In this document: positions 1-11,317 of the stretch, in pieces
Layout of the letters: each line of letters opens with the position of its first letter
How positions within the stretch are numbered: the stretch's first letter is position 1
Origin: Intoshia linei
Lineage: Eukaryota > Orthonectida > Rhopaluridae
NCBI GenBank assembly: GCA_001642005.1
Contig: LWCA01000308.1
Coordinates: 1 to 32,977, forward strand
DNA length: 32,977 nucleotides
Direction: 5' to 3'
Notes under the pieces: generated by a model
What the model saw: only the letters and a program-made list of their open reading frames with translations
Told to the model about the DNA's origin: nothing
The model's database searches: none
Translations under genes and position numbers: made by a program

Positions 1-344
1 TTAATACTGTCAATCAAGGGTTTTTCTTTGATTCCCTTATTATAATAGTCTCTTATCTGGCTGTCAGCATGCTTTTTCCATCTGATTTTGGTAAGTAAGC
101 AATGCATAAACCCTCTTTGTATTTTTTAGTAATATTTTGAAATGCACATCGAGGAATACTAAAGGTTTTACTTATAAAACCCTGACTTTTTTCTTCCTTG
201 CATTAAGACACGGCATTATATCTTTTTTGTCACTTATTCGCGTCATTTACTAAACAAATAGTTATTTTTAATTTATAGATCATTAGTAATTCATTAAATT
301 TTTCGTTTTTATGGATATTTAATTAATTTTAATTAAAATTATCA

Positions 345-575
345 AGGTGCCTAAGACTTATGTCGTCAATATTTTTAATATCGTAAACAAAACCGTATTA
401 AAATGTATCTTTTTATAAGCAGTTTATAACATCAGCAAGGTTATATATTAATAAAATCATTCTGTAATTAGTCTGATATATAATTTCAAGTTCAAGATTC
501 GCCTTATTAACTTTATAGTAGTTTTTAATGAGAATGTATAGGGTGCCTAAGACTTATATCGCGCACTGTAAATAG
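345..575. repeat. Two Tc1-like terminal-repeat relics in direct orientation
   Basis: GGTGCCTAAGACTTATGTCG at about 345 and GGTGCCTAAGACTTATATCG at about 541 share 19 of 20 bases. Read on the minus strand, the second begins TACAGTGCGCGATATAAGTC, the form of a Tc1-type inverted terminal repeat beside a TA target. Both face the same way and no transposase lies between them, so these are remnants, not an intact element. The rest of 1-750 shows no gene. Confidence 0.45.
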
Positions 576-752
576 TAAAGAAAGAGTCCATATGATAACT
601 GTTCTGACACAACTAGTATCACTTTCACATTTTATCGTTTTATGTTGATTTTTTTAAAAAAAGATTTCATTTTGATCGTTTTTTTTAAAATCACTTGAAA
701 TGTATACAAAAAACATTAAAAAAAATTATTTATCATCAAATGTTAACTAGAG

Positions 753-1123
753 CAGTGTTTCCCAACATTGTTTACTACATTACCCATATTATAGTACTTA
801 TTTTGATATTACCCACTATATTGTGTAACTGCATTTTAGATAGTCAAATTTTTAGAATAAGCCACATACACATAAATGTTTTAATAGTAAATTTTAATTA
901 AACTTTTTTAAAAAACTAATTTTACAAAATAGTAAAATAAAGGGGAAATTGTGTTTTTGACCCTGCAGGACCCAATGGGAAAAATTATATTTCATACGTT
1001 ACTGTGCATGGAACGCAAAAAAATAAAAAAATTCCTATTTTTTTAGAACAAATTTCGCGATTACCCATGAAAAATATCAAATTACCCACTCGTGGGTAAA
1101 TACCCACAGGTTGGGAATCACTG
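753..1123. mobile_element. hAT-like MITE (371 bp)
   Basis: The left end CAGTGTTTCCCAAC and the right end GTTGGGAATCACTG form imperfect terminal inverted repeats of the hAT type. There is no transposase. The 8 bp flanks (AACTAGAG and TACTACAT) match only 5 of 8, so the target duplication is decayed or absent. The small open frame at 695-901 runs through it and is not a gene. Confidence 0.55.
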
Positions 1124-1463
1124 TACTACATATTAGTGTAGATGATTTAGTTTAGAGTCATAAATAAACCAACCCTTAAAGAAAAATTCCACTTTTACCA
1201 ATTACAACTTGACAAATCACTATTATTGCATATATGATATATTATAATTTACTACATGATCAATGATAATTGATAAAAAATTTTTGATAATGATGATTGA
1301 AAAAATTGATGTCATTCCCACATAATATCTTGTAAATTCACCCTCTAATTCGGAGAAAATGTTATGTTTTCTAGAAGAAATTAAATATCATGGAAAATAA
1401 ATGTAATCAATACTTAAATTGGATATTAGCAAAATGCGAACCCTGTATATCATCGGTTTTTAA

Positions 1464-4400
1464 TCAAATAGTTTTACATAAAAAAATTGAGATCGATAAA
1501 CCAATATTTATGATTTCGATGAATGATGAAATATGTTGCAGATAAAATACGTAGCTGTAACAGTTAAAATTCTCACGATAATTATAATTATAATCTTACG
1601 TTTCATTTCCAAATGATGTAGAATCTCGCAGCAATTCAAATGAAGACAATTCATGCATATCACAGCTAAATTTAAAAATAATGCAATGTGGCGCAAGAAG
1701 CAAATAATAATTTTTTTAAAATAAATCTCTTTAGATATTATTATTCAGTTAGCATTCTGCATCTATAAAAATATAGTACAACACACTGTTTCCAAATGCT
1801 GGTCCATGAAAAATTTTAACCGGTACGCGAAATAATATTGATACGTATTTTCTACGCATAAAATATGGCCACACTAATTAAATTATAAAGACTAAATTAA
1901 TAAAGAATTTCAATTTTACCCTAATTATAAAATCGTCAGATTTTACACGTATATAGCAAAAAATATTTGGCGGAGCCTTAGTGTCCTTTGCCCCAGTTTA
2001 AGAAACACTAATATACACCACACATAAAAACTACCAATAATAATACAAATGATCATATTATTTCCAGCAAAAACTGTTTCATCGTGGATACCAAATTTTC
2101 GGTATACACATCTAGGAAATACTTTAAAGTTTAAACCATAAAAAAATATGTAAATTCATTAATATATTAAATCTAATTTCAAATAAAATTAATTTTTTTA
2201 TTACCCTCAAAACTATATCAACAATCTCAAAATTTAAACGTGCCCATCCATATGCGCCATTTTGGCTAAACCTTTTTAATGTTTTAAAATTTGAAATAAA
2301 TAATTTTTAAAATACAAATTTTTAATGTACTTGTAAATAAATTGTTTCAAAAAATTGAAAATGACATAAATCTTTTTTTGTGTATCCAGCAATGGCTCCT
2401 AAATGTGTAATATATAAAATCAGACCCATTTCAAATAGAAATTATAAAAAAACAACTAACCCCACCAAAAATACGTGAAACTAAAATTACCTTTTTCATA
2501 TAACTATCACCAATTCCAACAAAATACGTGAACACTTTTTTAACTTTATCAATGTCATTGAACATCTAAAATTAAATAAAAATAAATTGACAATACTACC
2601 ATATATAATATACATTGTATATGAAAGTTTTGATAAACGGCAGACTTAAATGTTTCAGAAAAAGTTAACGTTCAAATGACCAATAAATCAGATTTACCGA
2701 ATATTCTCAAAAAATCTGCATCAATTATATCATCAATAAATAAATACCGATTCATCGACTTCAACAAGCAAACTTCTTAGAACCATCATTTCCGCATTAT
2801 AAATATTCTAAATGAAAATGTCAAAAAATTAAAAAAAACAAATAAAAAAGCATACATTCATACGTTTAAGAATATAATTAATGCAATCAACATTCAATGG
2901 TCTATAAAATATAAAATACAAAAAATTAATAAATACTTGTAAATTAATTTGATACTATCAAAAAATTTAATATAATCAACAATAGAAACTTTGGCATCAC
3001 AATTTTTGGTTAAACTCAACGTAGTACAAGTATTTGGATTGACAATACTCGTATCCTGACTATTCTCCATTTCCAAAAACATGTGTTGAATACTTGTAAT
3101 TTTGGGTAACGAAATATAACAGCCATTCATAAATTTATGGTGTCCTTCAATAAAAGTTATTTTGTTATTATAATTTCCCCACAAGCAAAGCCACCTTTTT
3201 TCAAGAAAGTTAAATTTATTAATCAAAACTTGAATCGACTCGACATTGTCCATTTCATGAAAGTAGTTGATTAACTCTACATATATATTACTCAAAAAAA
3301 CCATATTTTCAATAGATAAAAGTTTTTCATTATATTTATCGGGGAATCCCGATATGGAATCAAATTCTTCGTTGTCAGAATGAGCCCTAACAATAATACC
3401 ATCAAAATCAAAATTTTTAGTGCATTTAATTTTTTGAAAGCTAAAACATTTCTTCATGGACAAGAAAAATTTAAATTTTGTAGCCAAACATATATTATGC
3501 GTGATAAAGATATTATCAACACTAGATTCAACAAAATAGTCAGTGGAATTATAAATTGTTAAACAGAGAGGATGTTTAGCATTGTCATTACTCGAAAAGA
3601 GTATATTTTCAACATAATTTGATTCATCGCATTCAGTAGACAAAAAGTTAACTTTCACGTAATTATCGACCATCCAATCCAATACAACCTTAGGAATGGT
3701 GTTGTCCATCATATCATTCAAAAAGTCTGAAAAATAGCCAAAAAAGCATATTGATAATGATAATCTATCATTAATATTATTGTTCATCAGGTTGAGAAAT
3801 CTAGTGTACCAAATAGGATCAAAATATACATTTGATTCATCTTGAAAGGAAATTATTGTTTTGATCACAACAAAAATTGTATATATAATCTTCATAACTT
3901 TGTGAGTGTGGACATATTTAATAGTGTTATTAAAGTAATCATAAAGAATTTTCCAATTGGCGGGTTCGTCTCGAAATAATAAAAGTTGTGTCATATTTTC
4001 AAATAATATTTTCAAGTGATTTTTTTCTAGGTAATCCAAATTTTCACACGTTTTCTTAATTTTTATAAAAAATTAAATGTAAACAGTATTATTAAAATTA
4101 ACATACCAACATGTTCCTGTAAAATAAAATTGTTTTATCACTGAATACAATCATATCAGATATAAAGTCAACAAATTTTTCCTTCATTATATTTTTTGGT
4201 TTTAATCGTAACAAATACAACCAATAGTCTACGAGTAACTAAAAGTATATTGTATTTTTATATATTTTAAATTCAAAACGTTAAAATCAGTTGGAGAAAG
4301 ACTCGGGTTGATATTCGCGTACAACAGTAAAAATATACTTCGTATAAGGTCATAGATATAAAATTTACAAGTTGTAAAATTGACACAACTTTGACAGCTA

Positions 4401-7400
4401 AGATTTCGTAAAATTAAAATGAAACTGAAACAATTCATCATTATTGGCTAAAAAATGTTATATAATATAATTTAAATATTAAAGCTAAGTTCTACTTGAC
4501 CAGTGCTTCCTAAAGTGGTCAATTAGAATACCAGGGTCCACCTATAGAAAAAATTGGTAATTTTAATTTATTTAACACTAAAATTTTTATTTATAATTAA
4601 TCTAAATACTGTAGGTCTCATAGAGTGATCAATTTTATCAATTATTAAATCATTGAAATGTACAAGTTTTGTTCATTCATTCAAAAAATTACTTAAAAAT
4701 GTTAGTAATTTTCTTTATTAGACAACACACTACAAAATAATTTTCCAATATAATGTCAAAAATAACACCAAATTTTATTTTGTTGTCACCATTTTCTTTT
4801 AATGCCATAATAGGGGTCCACAGCAAAAAAGAGTTTACATGGAAAATGCATCAAAAAAGAAATAGAAAAAAATATTTAATAATACAATTAATGTGATCAT
4901 TATGCGATATATCATTTTATTTCAAATTGAAAAATTTACCATCGAATTTTATTCAAGGGCATTAAAATATTTTAATGAAAAAGTTACATTTTCTAAACCT
5001 ATACATATTGTGCAATGCACAATGGCCACCTTTCTAAAATAACTTAATTTAAATTTTGTGGTTGCTTTATTCTGCAATGAAATATACCATTTTACGTCAA
5101 ATTGAAAAAATTTAAAGTTTAAAAAGTGTAAATCACATTTTATTCAAGGGCAATTTAAAATATTTTTATCAAAAAGTTCATTTCTGACTGTATCTACTTT
5201 CTCAACGTCAAAGTAAATTTTGTGCGGCCGTAGTATCAATGAGTAAAGTAGCTTTGCGGCTCAATTGGGGAAAAGGTTGTGCACCCTGCTCTAGAGTAAT
5301 TGATTTTTTGATACATAAATCTTAAAGTAGTGGTTTCCGATTGGGCCCCTGAACCCTCTGGGTCCAAAACTATAATTCTGGTTTGGTGTGTCAAATAAAA
5401 TATAATAAAGAAAATTTATCAACTTTTTTTACTGGACTACTTTTTTTTGAAAATTTAAATATGACAAAATTTCAATTTTAACTAAAGAAAAACGGTTCTA
5501 GTATATTCAACAAAACAATATCTAGGGCGATCTGAAAATTTAAAGCTAAAATGATTATAATGAGCCAATTATGGTAGCAAAGTGTTTAAAAGTTGAAAAT
5601 ATTAAAATAAATAATTTAAATATTTACTCAAAGGGCAACCAAAATTATTATGTGGGCCAATAGGTTGCTGACCCCTATTATACAACCACTAACATTATTA
5701 TTTCAAAATTCCTACTTTTATTCCACGATTAATAAAATTTAATAAAAAATATCATTTAAAACCCTCAGTCAAAAATCGACTTTTACCGATATTTTTTAAA
5801 AAAATCCACTTAATTCAACCACAATATAAAAAATACCAACCCTTAATGGAAAAATCCGATTTTATCGAATCTTATGAGTAACCACTTCTTAATCCAAAAC
5901 CCAAAACAATAAATCCTTTTTCCAAAATTCGGCAGGGCTTTTAAGTGATTTTTTTCACCCAATTCATAAAGATTTTGAAAATCCTTTAAAAACTAACAAA
6001 ATTTTAGTCAAAAAATTATCTTGAAACTATTTAAAAGATGGTAGAAAAGATAATATTTAATTATTTAATAATTGAATCAAAAAATTTTCATTTGAAGATA
6101 CCCACCAAAGTTTGGTCCAAACATCAATATGATTAATTAGCAGAATATATGATTAGGTCGCTCAAATAAATTTTCGCCACATACTTAGGGCTGTGGAGAG
6201 CCAGTAGTAGGCCGCCCATAAAATTTTTTTAGAAAATGGCAACTCTATACATTGCTTATTCCATCGGTCATTATATACAAATTAAAAATAACCGTTGGAA
6301 ATCGCATTGGCTATCGAAATTTTAGTATAATTAAGAAATTTTCACATATGTTTTATACATATTCATAAATTTTTTTTGTTATGTTTTTAAAATTATACAT
6401 ATTCATCAATTTAAAAAGTAAGCCCTCATGATTGTAGACGCGGGTCATATGGCCCTAGACCACTTCATTTCCATCTCCACTGCCCTGTGGGCACTTGATA
6501 CGTTCTAGGACTCAGTTTTTCATTTTATAAAATTTTTCGAAATATTGGGTAATTGTAAGGGTTTGACCATGAATATGTAAATTTCAGATAATAAAATTAA
6601 TGAGACAGCATCAAAAATGTATTATAAAATGGGTTTTTTAAATTCAGGGACATTTTTTTTTAATGAAAAAAATGAATTGTTTTTGACAGTAAAGCCTGAA
6701 TTTTCAAAGTGACATTTATCTTACTTTGTCCGTCTTTAAAAACTGTCCAAGAATTTGTTTATGTTAATGTGTTTGTTAAAATTCTGAAACGGTCGGTCAG
6801 TTTTTTAAATTATCTTTTTAACTTTTAAAAAGTGAAATTTTGTTTTAGTTCAATAAAAAATGCCCCAAACATAAAAATAAAAAAGTAAACCAATCGTAAA
6901 ATATTTTCATCATCAGAGTTAATCGCATCAATAATACGTTTGGCATAATATGGTGAAAGGGTTTTCAAAACATTAATAACTTTAGGATTTTGATTGAAAA
7001 CGAGACTATACAACAAAACCAGTGTAATATTTTCATTATATTCATGTGTCGCTGGATGTTGATTTGAATTATCAAATTTTGCAGAAAATGAAATTGAATC
7101 TTGAGAATCTTTGGACACTGAATCTGAAGTTTCTTCTGGATTATTTGATAGATACGATTTTAAACTCTATTAATAATATTAATAAGTTGGATAAAATTGA
7201 AAAAAATTAAATACAAGCAACAAAATTTTAACCTTTACAATGTAAATGGACATTCGACTGATTCTCTTGAGAAAGAATGAAATTGTATGGTACATTGATA
7301 AACTCATATTTAAATTATCCTGGGTACTAAAAATATTTAAATTTAATGGATTAATTAAAAATTGTTAAAGTATTAATTACTTGTATCTAGAAGTATCAAT

Positions 7401-8604
7401 AATTAGATTTTCAGATAATTTTGCATAAATCTGAAAAAACAAAATAAACAAAAAAATAGAAATAATTACATTAGAAAAATCTGAGTATTCGACAAATGAA
7501 AGATAATAATTTAAAATAATTCCAAGATGGCCATTTTGATTTACAATATCTTGCATAAAAGCCAGAGATTTGTTGGTAGTCTATAAAGTAAAATAATTAA
7601 AAAATATAAAGTAAATGAAAGCTCACCAAACTAAAAAATACACTGTAAATTACAATTTTTATAAACAAAATATATTTTTGATACCAATATAATCATATAT
7701 TTTTCCAATTCTAATCTTTGTAAATTCAAATAAACTTGAGAAATAAATCTGTGTTTCTTTTTGACTTCAATTAAATCACTGGCAAATAAACAAATTTACA
7801 AAATTTTCAAATTTTTTTAAAAAATAAAAATAATCATACATCATTACTCTCGCCACGTCCCAATGAAAATCAACGGGAGCTATATGCGTCACAAGATCAA
7901 TTAATACGACTTCTAATTCAATGTAATCAATATTCTTCGTCAACTCTACTAATTTTGGATATATTGAACACTAAATTAAAAATAAATAATTTGACAAGTA
8001 AAAATTACATCATCGTCAATAAATGTAGAATTTTTCAATTGATAAATAGCGTTAAATAATAAATTTTTGGTCATATCATTAAGTTGACTAAATTAAACAT
8101 CAGATTAAATCAATAATTTAAAGTTACGCAAGATTTTCCAAGTCTCTCATAACATATTCCATCATTACTTCAAAAACATGAGTCTAAAATTTAGTGAAAT
8201 TATCACTAAATAAATACCTTGATACTTTTTATACGCAAAAGCATATATAATACACTATGTCTAGAGTTTTCTCGGTTGCTAAAAAATTTTAGACAAAAAA
8301 TTTACGTACATATCATTAAAATTTAAAAAATACTTTTCCAAGTTTATGCTCATAGGTAAAGGTGTAACAATGTATCGGCGACTAAAGAACATTAAATTAA
8401 AATTTTTTTAGACATTATAATTACTAATCTGGTCCAAGCAATGAATTGATTTCCAATTTATATGCACCCAAAGCTACCTAAAAAAAATTTACAAAAATGC
8501 ATGTCAGTATCAAGTCGATGTAAATAGTCAGCACCACATAAGACATTAAAATGAGTTAAATCTTCAATTAATTTTGTTTGATTTGTTATACAGGATTGAT
8601 CATA
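1464..8604 (-). CDS. FANCD2: FANCD2 homologue (Fanconi anaemia ID2 complex), multi-exon
   Basis: FANCD2 pairs with FANCI and clamps DNA at interstrand cross-links after mono-ubiquitination. Exons in transcript order: 8604?-8493, 8473-8425, 8381-8310, 8278-8218, 8183-8128, 8087-8009, 7970-7840, 7778-7685, 7580-7470, 7430-7381, 7326-7233, 7166-6891, 4447-4280, 4238-4107, 4054-2937, 2901-2856, 2807-2748, 2644-2600, 2565-2491, 2398-2331, 2271-2205, about 2111-2050, 1665-1600, 1554-1464 (stop). Family blocks recognised in order: the N-terminal helical segment (LLRIKSIK), QRLELEKYMIIL, LDYLEKNHLKILF, THKVMKIIYTIF (equivalent to the human Lys561 region; the aligned lysine codon is 3899-3901), FFGYFSDFL, DFDGIIV, FNFLEKRWLCLW, QNFHIQCILYM and a short C-terminus. 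The estimated length of about 1,060 residues is below the 1,451 of human FANCD2; the acidic tail appears absent. The initiator ATG, the phase near 2690-2748 and exons between 2111 and 1665 are unresolved. The identity rests on colinear weak similarity, so confidence is good rather than certain. Confidence 0.8.
1784..2010. mobile_element. Possible hAT-like relic inside a FANCD2 3' intron
   Basis: The left end CACTGTTTCCAAATGCTGG and the right end CCCCAGTTTAAGAAACACTA resemble degenerate hAT termini (CAGTGTTTC...). No clear 8 bp target duplication is visible. It falls between the exons ending near 2050 and starting at 1665 of the minus-strand FANCD2 model. Confidence 0.35.
4448..6890. other. 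Large FANCD2 intron filled with repeat relics
   Basis: The reading frames on either side (6891 and 4447) join in phase 0 and are colinear with FANCD2, so I see no missing exon here. The interval holds a hAT-like end at about 4503 (CAGTGCTTCCTAAAGTGG), two diverged direct copies of a roughly 130 bp unit (about 4893-5005 and 5064-5205), an end-like sequence at about 5263-5290 (GGTTGTGCACCCTG), units of a dispersed repeat at 5760-5900, and the AGTAGTAGGCC repeat at 6181-6260. Confidence 0.55.
6181..6262. repeat. Dispersed repeat copy (AGTAGTAGGCC family)
   Basis: This contains CCAGTAGTAGGCCGCCCATA followed by a T-rich run, AAATGGC and TATACATTG. The same order of blocks occurs at about 23035-23090, so the two are copies of one interspersed element of unknown class. 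Confidence 0.5.
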
Positions 8605-9000
8605 TTATTATAATAATTTTTTATATATTCATTTCATGGCTATATACATTTTATTAATTAAACCACAATATTAATTTTAAGATACAAACAACTGTTGAAT
8701 TATACTACATCAAATAAAAAAGTTGAACATATTTATAATTGTAAAATGATTATTAAATCACCGTTTAAATAATATAGGTAAAAAATTGCGTATGTTCTAT
8801 GTAATTCTATGTACGTAGAAATGTATGAGATGAAAAGTTAAGTTTAAATATCACTTATAATACCGTTATCTATCGTGTGAAATATTTTTAAATTTAAAAT
8901 TGAAAAATTTAATACGAGTAAAAGGCAAGATATTCCCTTCGATACTAAGAAATATATATTGAACCTTCTACATAATTCAGATTAAAACCAAAAAAAATTA

Positions 9001-9968
9001 CTAATTTATTTTGTGTGTCTCAAACGACTGTTTCATTTATAAAAAAAAAATTTACAAATGATCCTCAAATTTTTGGTTTAAATCGAAAAAAGTCTGGTAG
9101 GAAAAAGTTCACAAGCGAAAGAAATGACAGAATAATTGTCAAAACAGCAATTGAAAAGCAAAAATCGAGCACCATCTCATTATTACCTATTTAAAGCTAT
9201 GAGTAACCATTACTATGGTAAAAATTACACTTCAAATGAATGGTTAAAATTGGACATAGAAAAGTTTTTGTCCAATAAAGAAGCGAGTTTTTATGCTAAT
9301 AGTATAAATAGACTACCGGAACGTTGGAAAAAGACTGTGGAAAGCAATGGTGAATATTATAATATAACTTTATTTTTAATGTAATCAAATAAACTTTTTA
9401 ATTTTGTTAAAAAAACAACAAAACTTATGAAACGACCTAATATATTAAAAAAAATATATAAATGTACGGGTCAAGTCAAATGAAGCATTTAGACCAGATT
9501 GTATCAAAAAAAAACAGTAAAATTTGTAACCATGTAAGGTTATGATTTGGAAGCTATATCTGTTATAGGTATTAGCAAAATACAGATTGTGGAAGGTATA
9601 ATGGACCAAAAAGTTTACAAGTATTTTTAAATGAAATAACTGAATGGAATACAAATGGAGGATTTGTATTCCAGCAAGATTCAGCTTCTTGACACAAATC
9701 TAAATCCATCACTTCTATTTTGAAAATAAGGGTATTTCTGTCCTGGAAATTTGCCAAACATGAATCCTATATAAATTTTGTGGTCGAAATTAAAAGATGA
9801 GGTCCACCAGATAGAAATTAGAACAAAATCTGAATTGATTGATGGCATCAATTTTTTGTCTAGACTCTATAGCAATTCATCTACAATCAAAGAACTATCG
9901 AAAAGTCTTATAAATTCAGTGCCTCGCAGAATTAAATACCTAATCACCATTTTTACATTTCACTTTTT
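9001..9968 (+). pseudogene. Dead Tc1-like transposase, interrupted by a mariner fragment
   Basis: Tc1 transposase sequence reads through in broken frames. The N-terminal DNA-binding part is at about 9010-9165 (SQTTVSFIKKKF, then GRKKFTSERNDRIIVK). The catalytic part resumes at about 9460 with KIQIVEGIMDQKVY and GGFVFQQDSAS; the last motif carries the second catalytic Asp of the DDE triad. The C-terminus follows at 9778-9950 (WSKLKDEVHQ, then LINSVPRRIKYLI). Stops and frameshifts make it non-functional. Between the halves lies unrelated mariner sequence. Confidence 0.75.
9166..9440 (+). mobile_element. 5'-truncated mariner element nested in the Tc1 copy
   Basis: The frame at about 9166-9384 encodes the C-terminus of a mariner transposase: APSHYYLFKAMS matches the family's 'PSDYHLF' region with the catalytic third Asp changed to His, and INRLPERWKKTVESNGEYY matches the conserved end. 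Downstream, TTTTTAATTTTGTTAAAAAA and AAACTTATGAAACGACCTAA resemble a mariner 3' end, followed by TA. The 5' end and most of the transposase are gone, and the frame joins the Tc1 N-terminus out of phase. Any use of the non-ATG start near 9136 is an artefact. Confidence 0.7.
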
Positions 9969-9970
9969 TT

Positions 9971-10437
9971 AACCCAATTTTTAAGTTAATTTTGAAACCC
10001 AAATTTTATAGGGTTTTAAAGGTAATCTTTAACTCGATTTTGAAGGTTTTATAGGGAATTTTTTACCCCAATTTTTAAGGTTTTGAAGATAATTTTGGGA
10101 CCAAAATTTGTTAGAGTTTTTAAGGTAAGTTTTTTTTTACCCAATTTTTAAGATTTTGAAGATAATTTTGGGACCAAAACTTGTTAAAGTTTTTAATTTT
10201 TAACCCAATTTTTAAGATAATTTTGAAAACCAAATTTGGTAGGGTTTTAAGGGGAATCTTTAACTCAATTTTATAAGGTCTTAAAATGATTTTTTCGCTC
10301 AATTTTTAAGATTTTGAATATAATTTTGGGAACTAAATTTGTTAGGGTTTTTAAGGGGTTTTTTCGCTCAATTTTTAAGGTTTTGAATATAATTTTGGGA
10401 CTCAAATGTTGTAGGGTTTTTAAGGCAATTTTTTTAA
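9971..10437. repeat. Degenerate minisatellite, about 8 copies of a ~55-60 bp unit
   Basis: Repeated blocks of ACCCAATTTTTAAG, TTTTGAAGATAATTTTGGGA, CCAAATTTGTTAGGG and TTTTTAAGG recur with small indels (CAATTTTTAAG-like cores near 9975, 10034, 10071, 10142, 10203, 10265, 10296 and 10368). Related sequence reappears at 26800-26940. ORFs read from it on either strand are repeat translations, not genes. Confidence 0.75.
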
Positions 10438-10497
10438 AAAAATAAATTCTGAACAGTACTATTTAAGATTGACAAGTTACTGAAATATACATGTCCA

Positions 10498-11160
10498 TTA
10501 TAGACAAATAAAATGTAATATAATAAAAATTGCCTCATCAGCATTAGCCATAATATAAGATAAACGACTATCTAATGTCATCCACATTTCAGCTGTATAT
10601 ACCCAATTATCAGTATTTTCACCTGGACGAGCCAGCGGCAAATGAAAAACGTCATGATCTTCAAATATACTCATTAAATTTTCATATGGAGGATCTGATC
10701 GTGGCTTTTTGCGTCCTCTCTCTCTACCTATATAACAGATGAATATTACACATTCAAGTTGAATGATTCAACCATTATTTTAAAATGTGATAAAATGTAA
10801 AAACAAACTAAAAAAGCACTCAAAAACACAAAATTTATAAAAAATATTCATAATTAAAAATAAACCAAATCATAAGATAATTATTATTGATCATGACTCA
10901 TGTGTCAGAACGTTTAGGACTCGACAAGAATTATTATATAAAAAATAGAAAAACACAAAATAAAGTTGAAAAAAATAACTAAAAATTTAAAAATTCACAA
11001 GTACAAAAAATGTACATTACATTGTAACGATAAAAATTTCATTTTATGAGTTATAAACCCGATTACGTTACTAACACAAATGCATACCATTAGACTTGAC
11101 AACTTCTACTGATTCTCCAGAAGTTTCACTATCATATCGATTTGCGTCACTGTCAGCCAT
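10498..11160 (-). CDS. Orphan 100-residue protein with a GRxRGRKKPR basic motif, two exons
   Basis: Exon 1 is 11160-11088 (ATG to a phase-1 GTATGC donor) and exon 2 is 10727-10498 (acceptor TATATAG, stop TAA). The protein is about 100 residues. An acidic, serine-rich N-terminus (MADSDANRYDSETSGESVE) is followed by GRERGRKKPRSDPPYENLM, an AT-hook or nuclear-signal-like basic patch, then a folded-looking part (IFEDHDVFHLPLARPG, NWVYTAEMWMTLDSRLSYIM) and a hydrophobic tail. I do not recognise the family. The last dozen residues could be read-through of a missed donor near 10530. Its start lies 157 bp from the divergently transcribed COPE start. Confidence 0.55.
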
Positions 11161-11317
11161 ATTTAAATTCCGCCAAAAAGTTTAAATTAACCAAAAGAAT
11201 TTAATAAATGAAATTAATTAACATGGAAATGTTATCTAATAATTTATAGTAATGAAATACTACATAAACTTGACAACATAAATTGAACGTAAATTCAATA
11301 AATAATATCAACAAAAC
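11161..11317. promoter_or_regulatory. Putative bidirectional promoter between the orphan gene and COPE
   Basis: Only 157 bp separate the two divergent start codons, so 5' UTRs and both promoters must fit here or inside neighbouring 5' exons not seen. The segment is AT-rich with no diagnostic element that I can name. The assignment is by position only. Confidence 0.45.

Noticed and set aside
695-901. 68-codon open frame on the plus strand
   Set aside because: It runs into the hAT-like MITE at 753 and has no domain or splice support.
1390-1545. 51-codon plus-strand ORF starting with ATG and rich in Cys
   Set aside because: It overlaps the better supported C-terminal exons of FANCD2 on the minus strand and matches nothing.
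3380-3562. 60-codon plus-strand frame
   Set aside because: Shadow of the large FANCD2 exon.
7591-7640. Possible 16 nt micro-exon in FANCD2 between 7685 and 7580
   Set aside because: It would create a stop in phase; skipping it joins 7685 to 7580 cleanly.
10120-10302. 60-codon minus-strand frame
   Set aside because: Translation of the minisatellite; repeated low-complexity residues.
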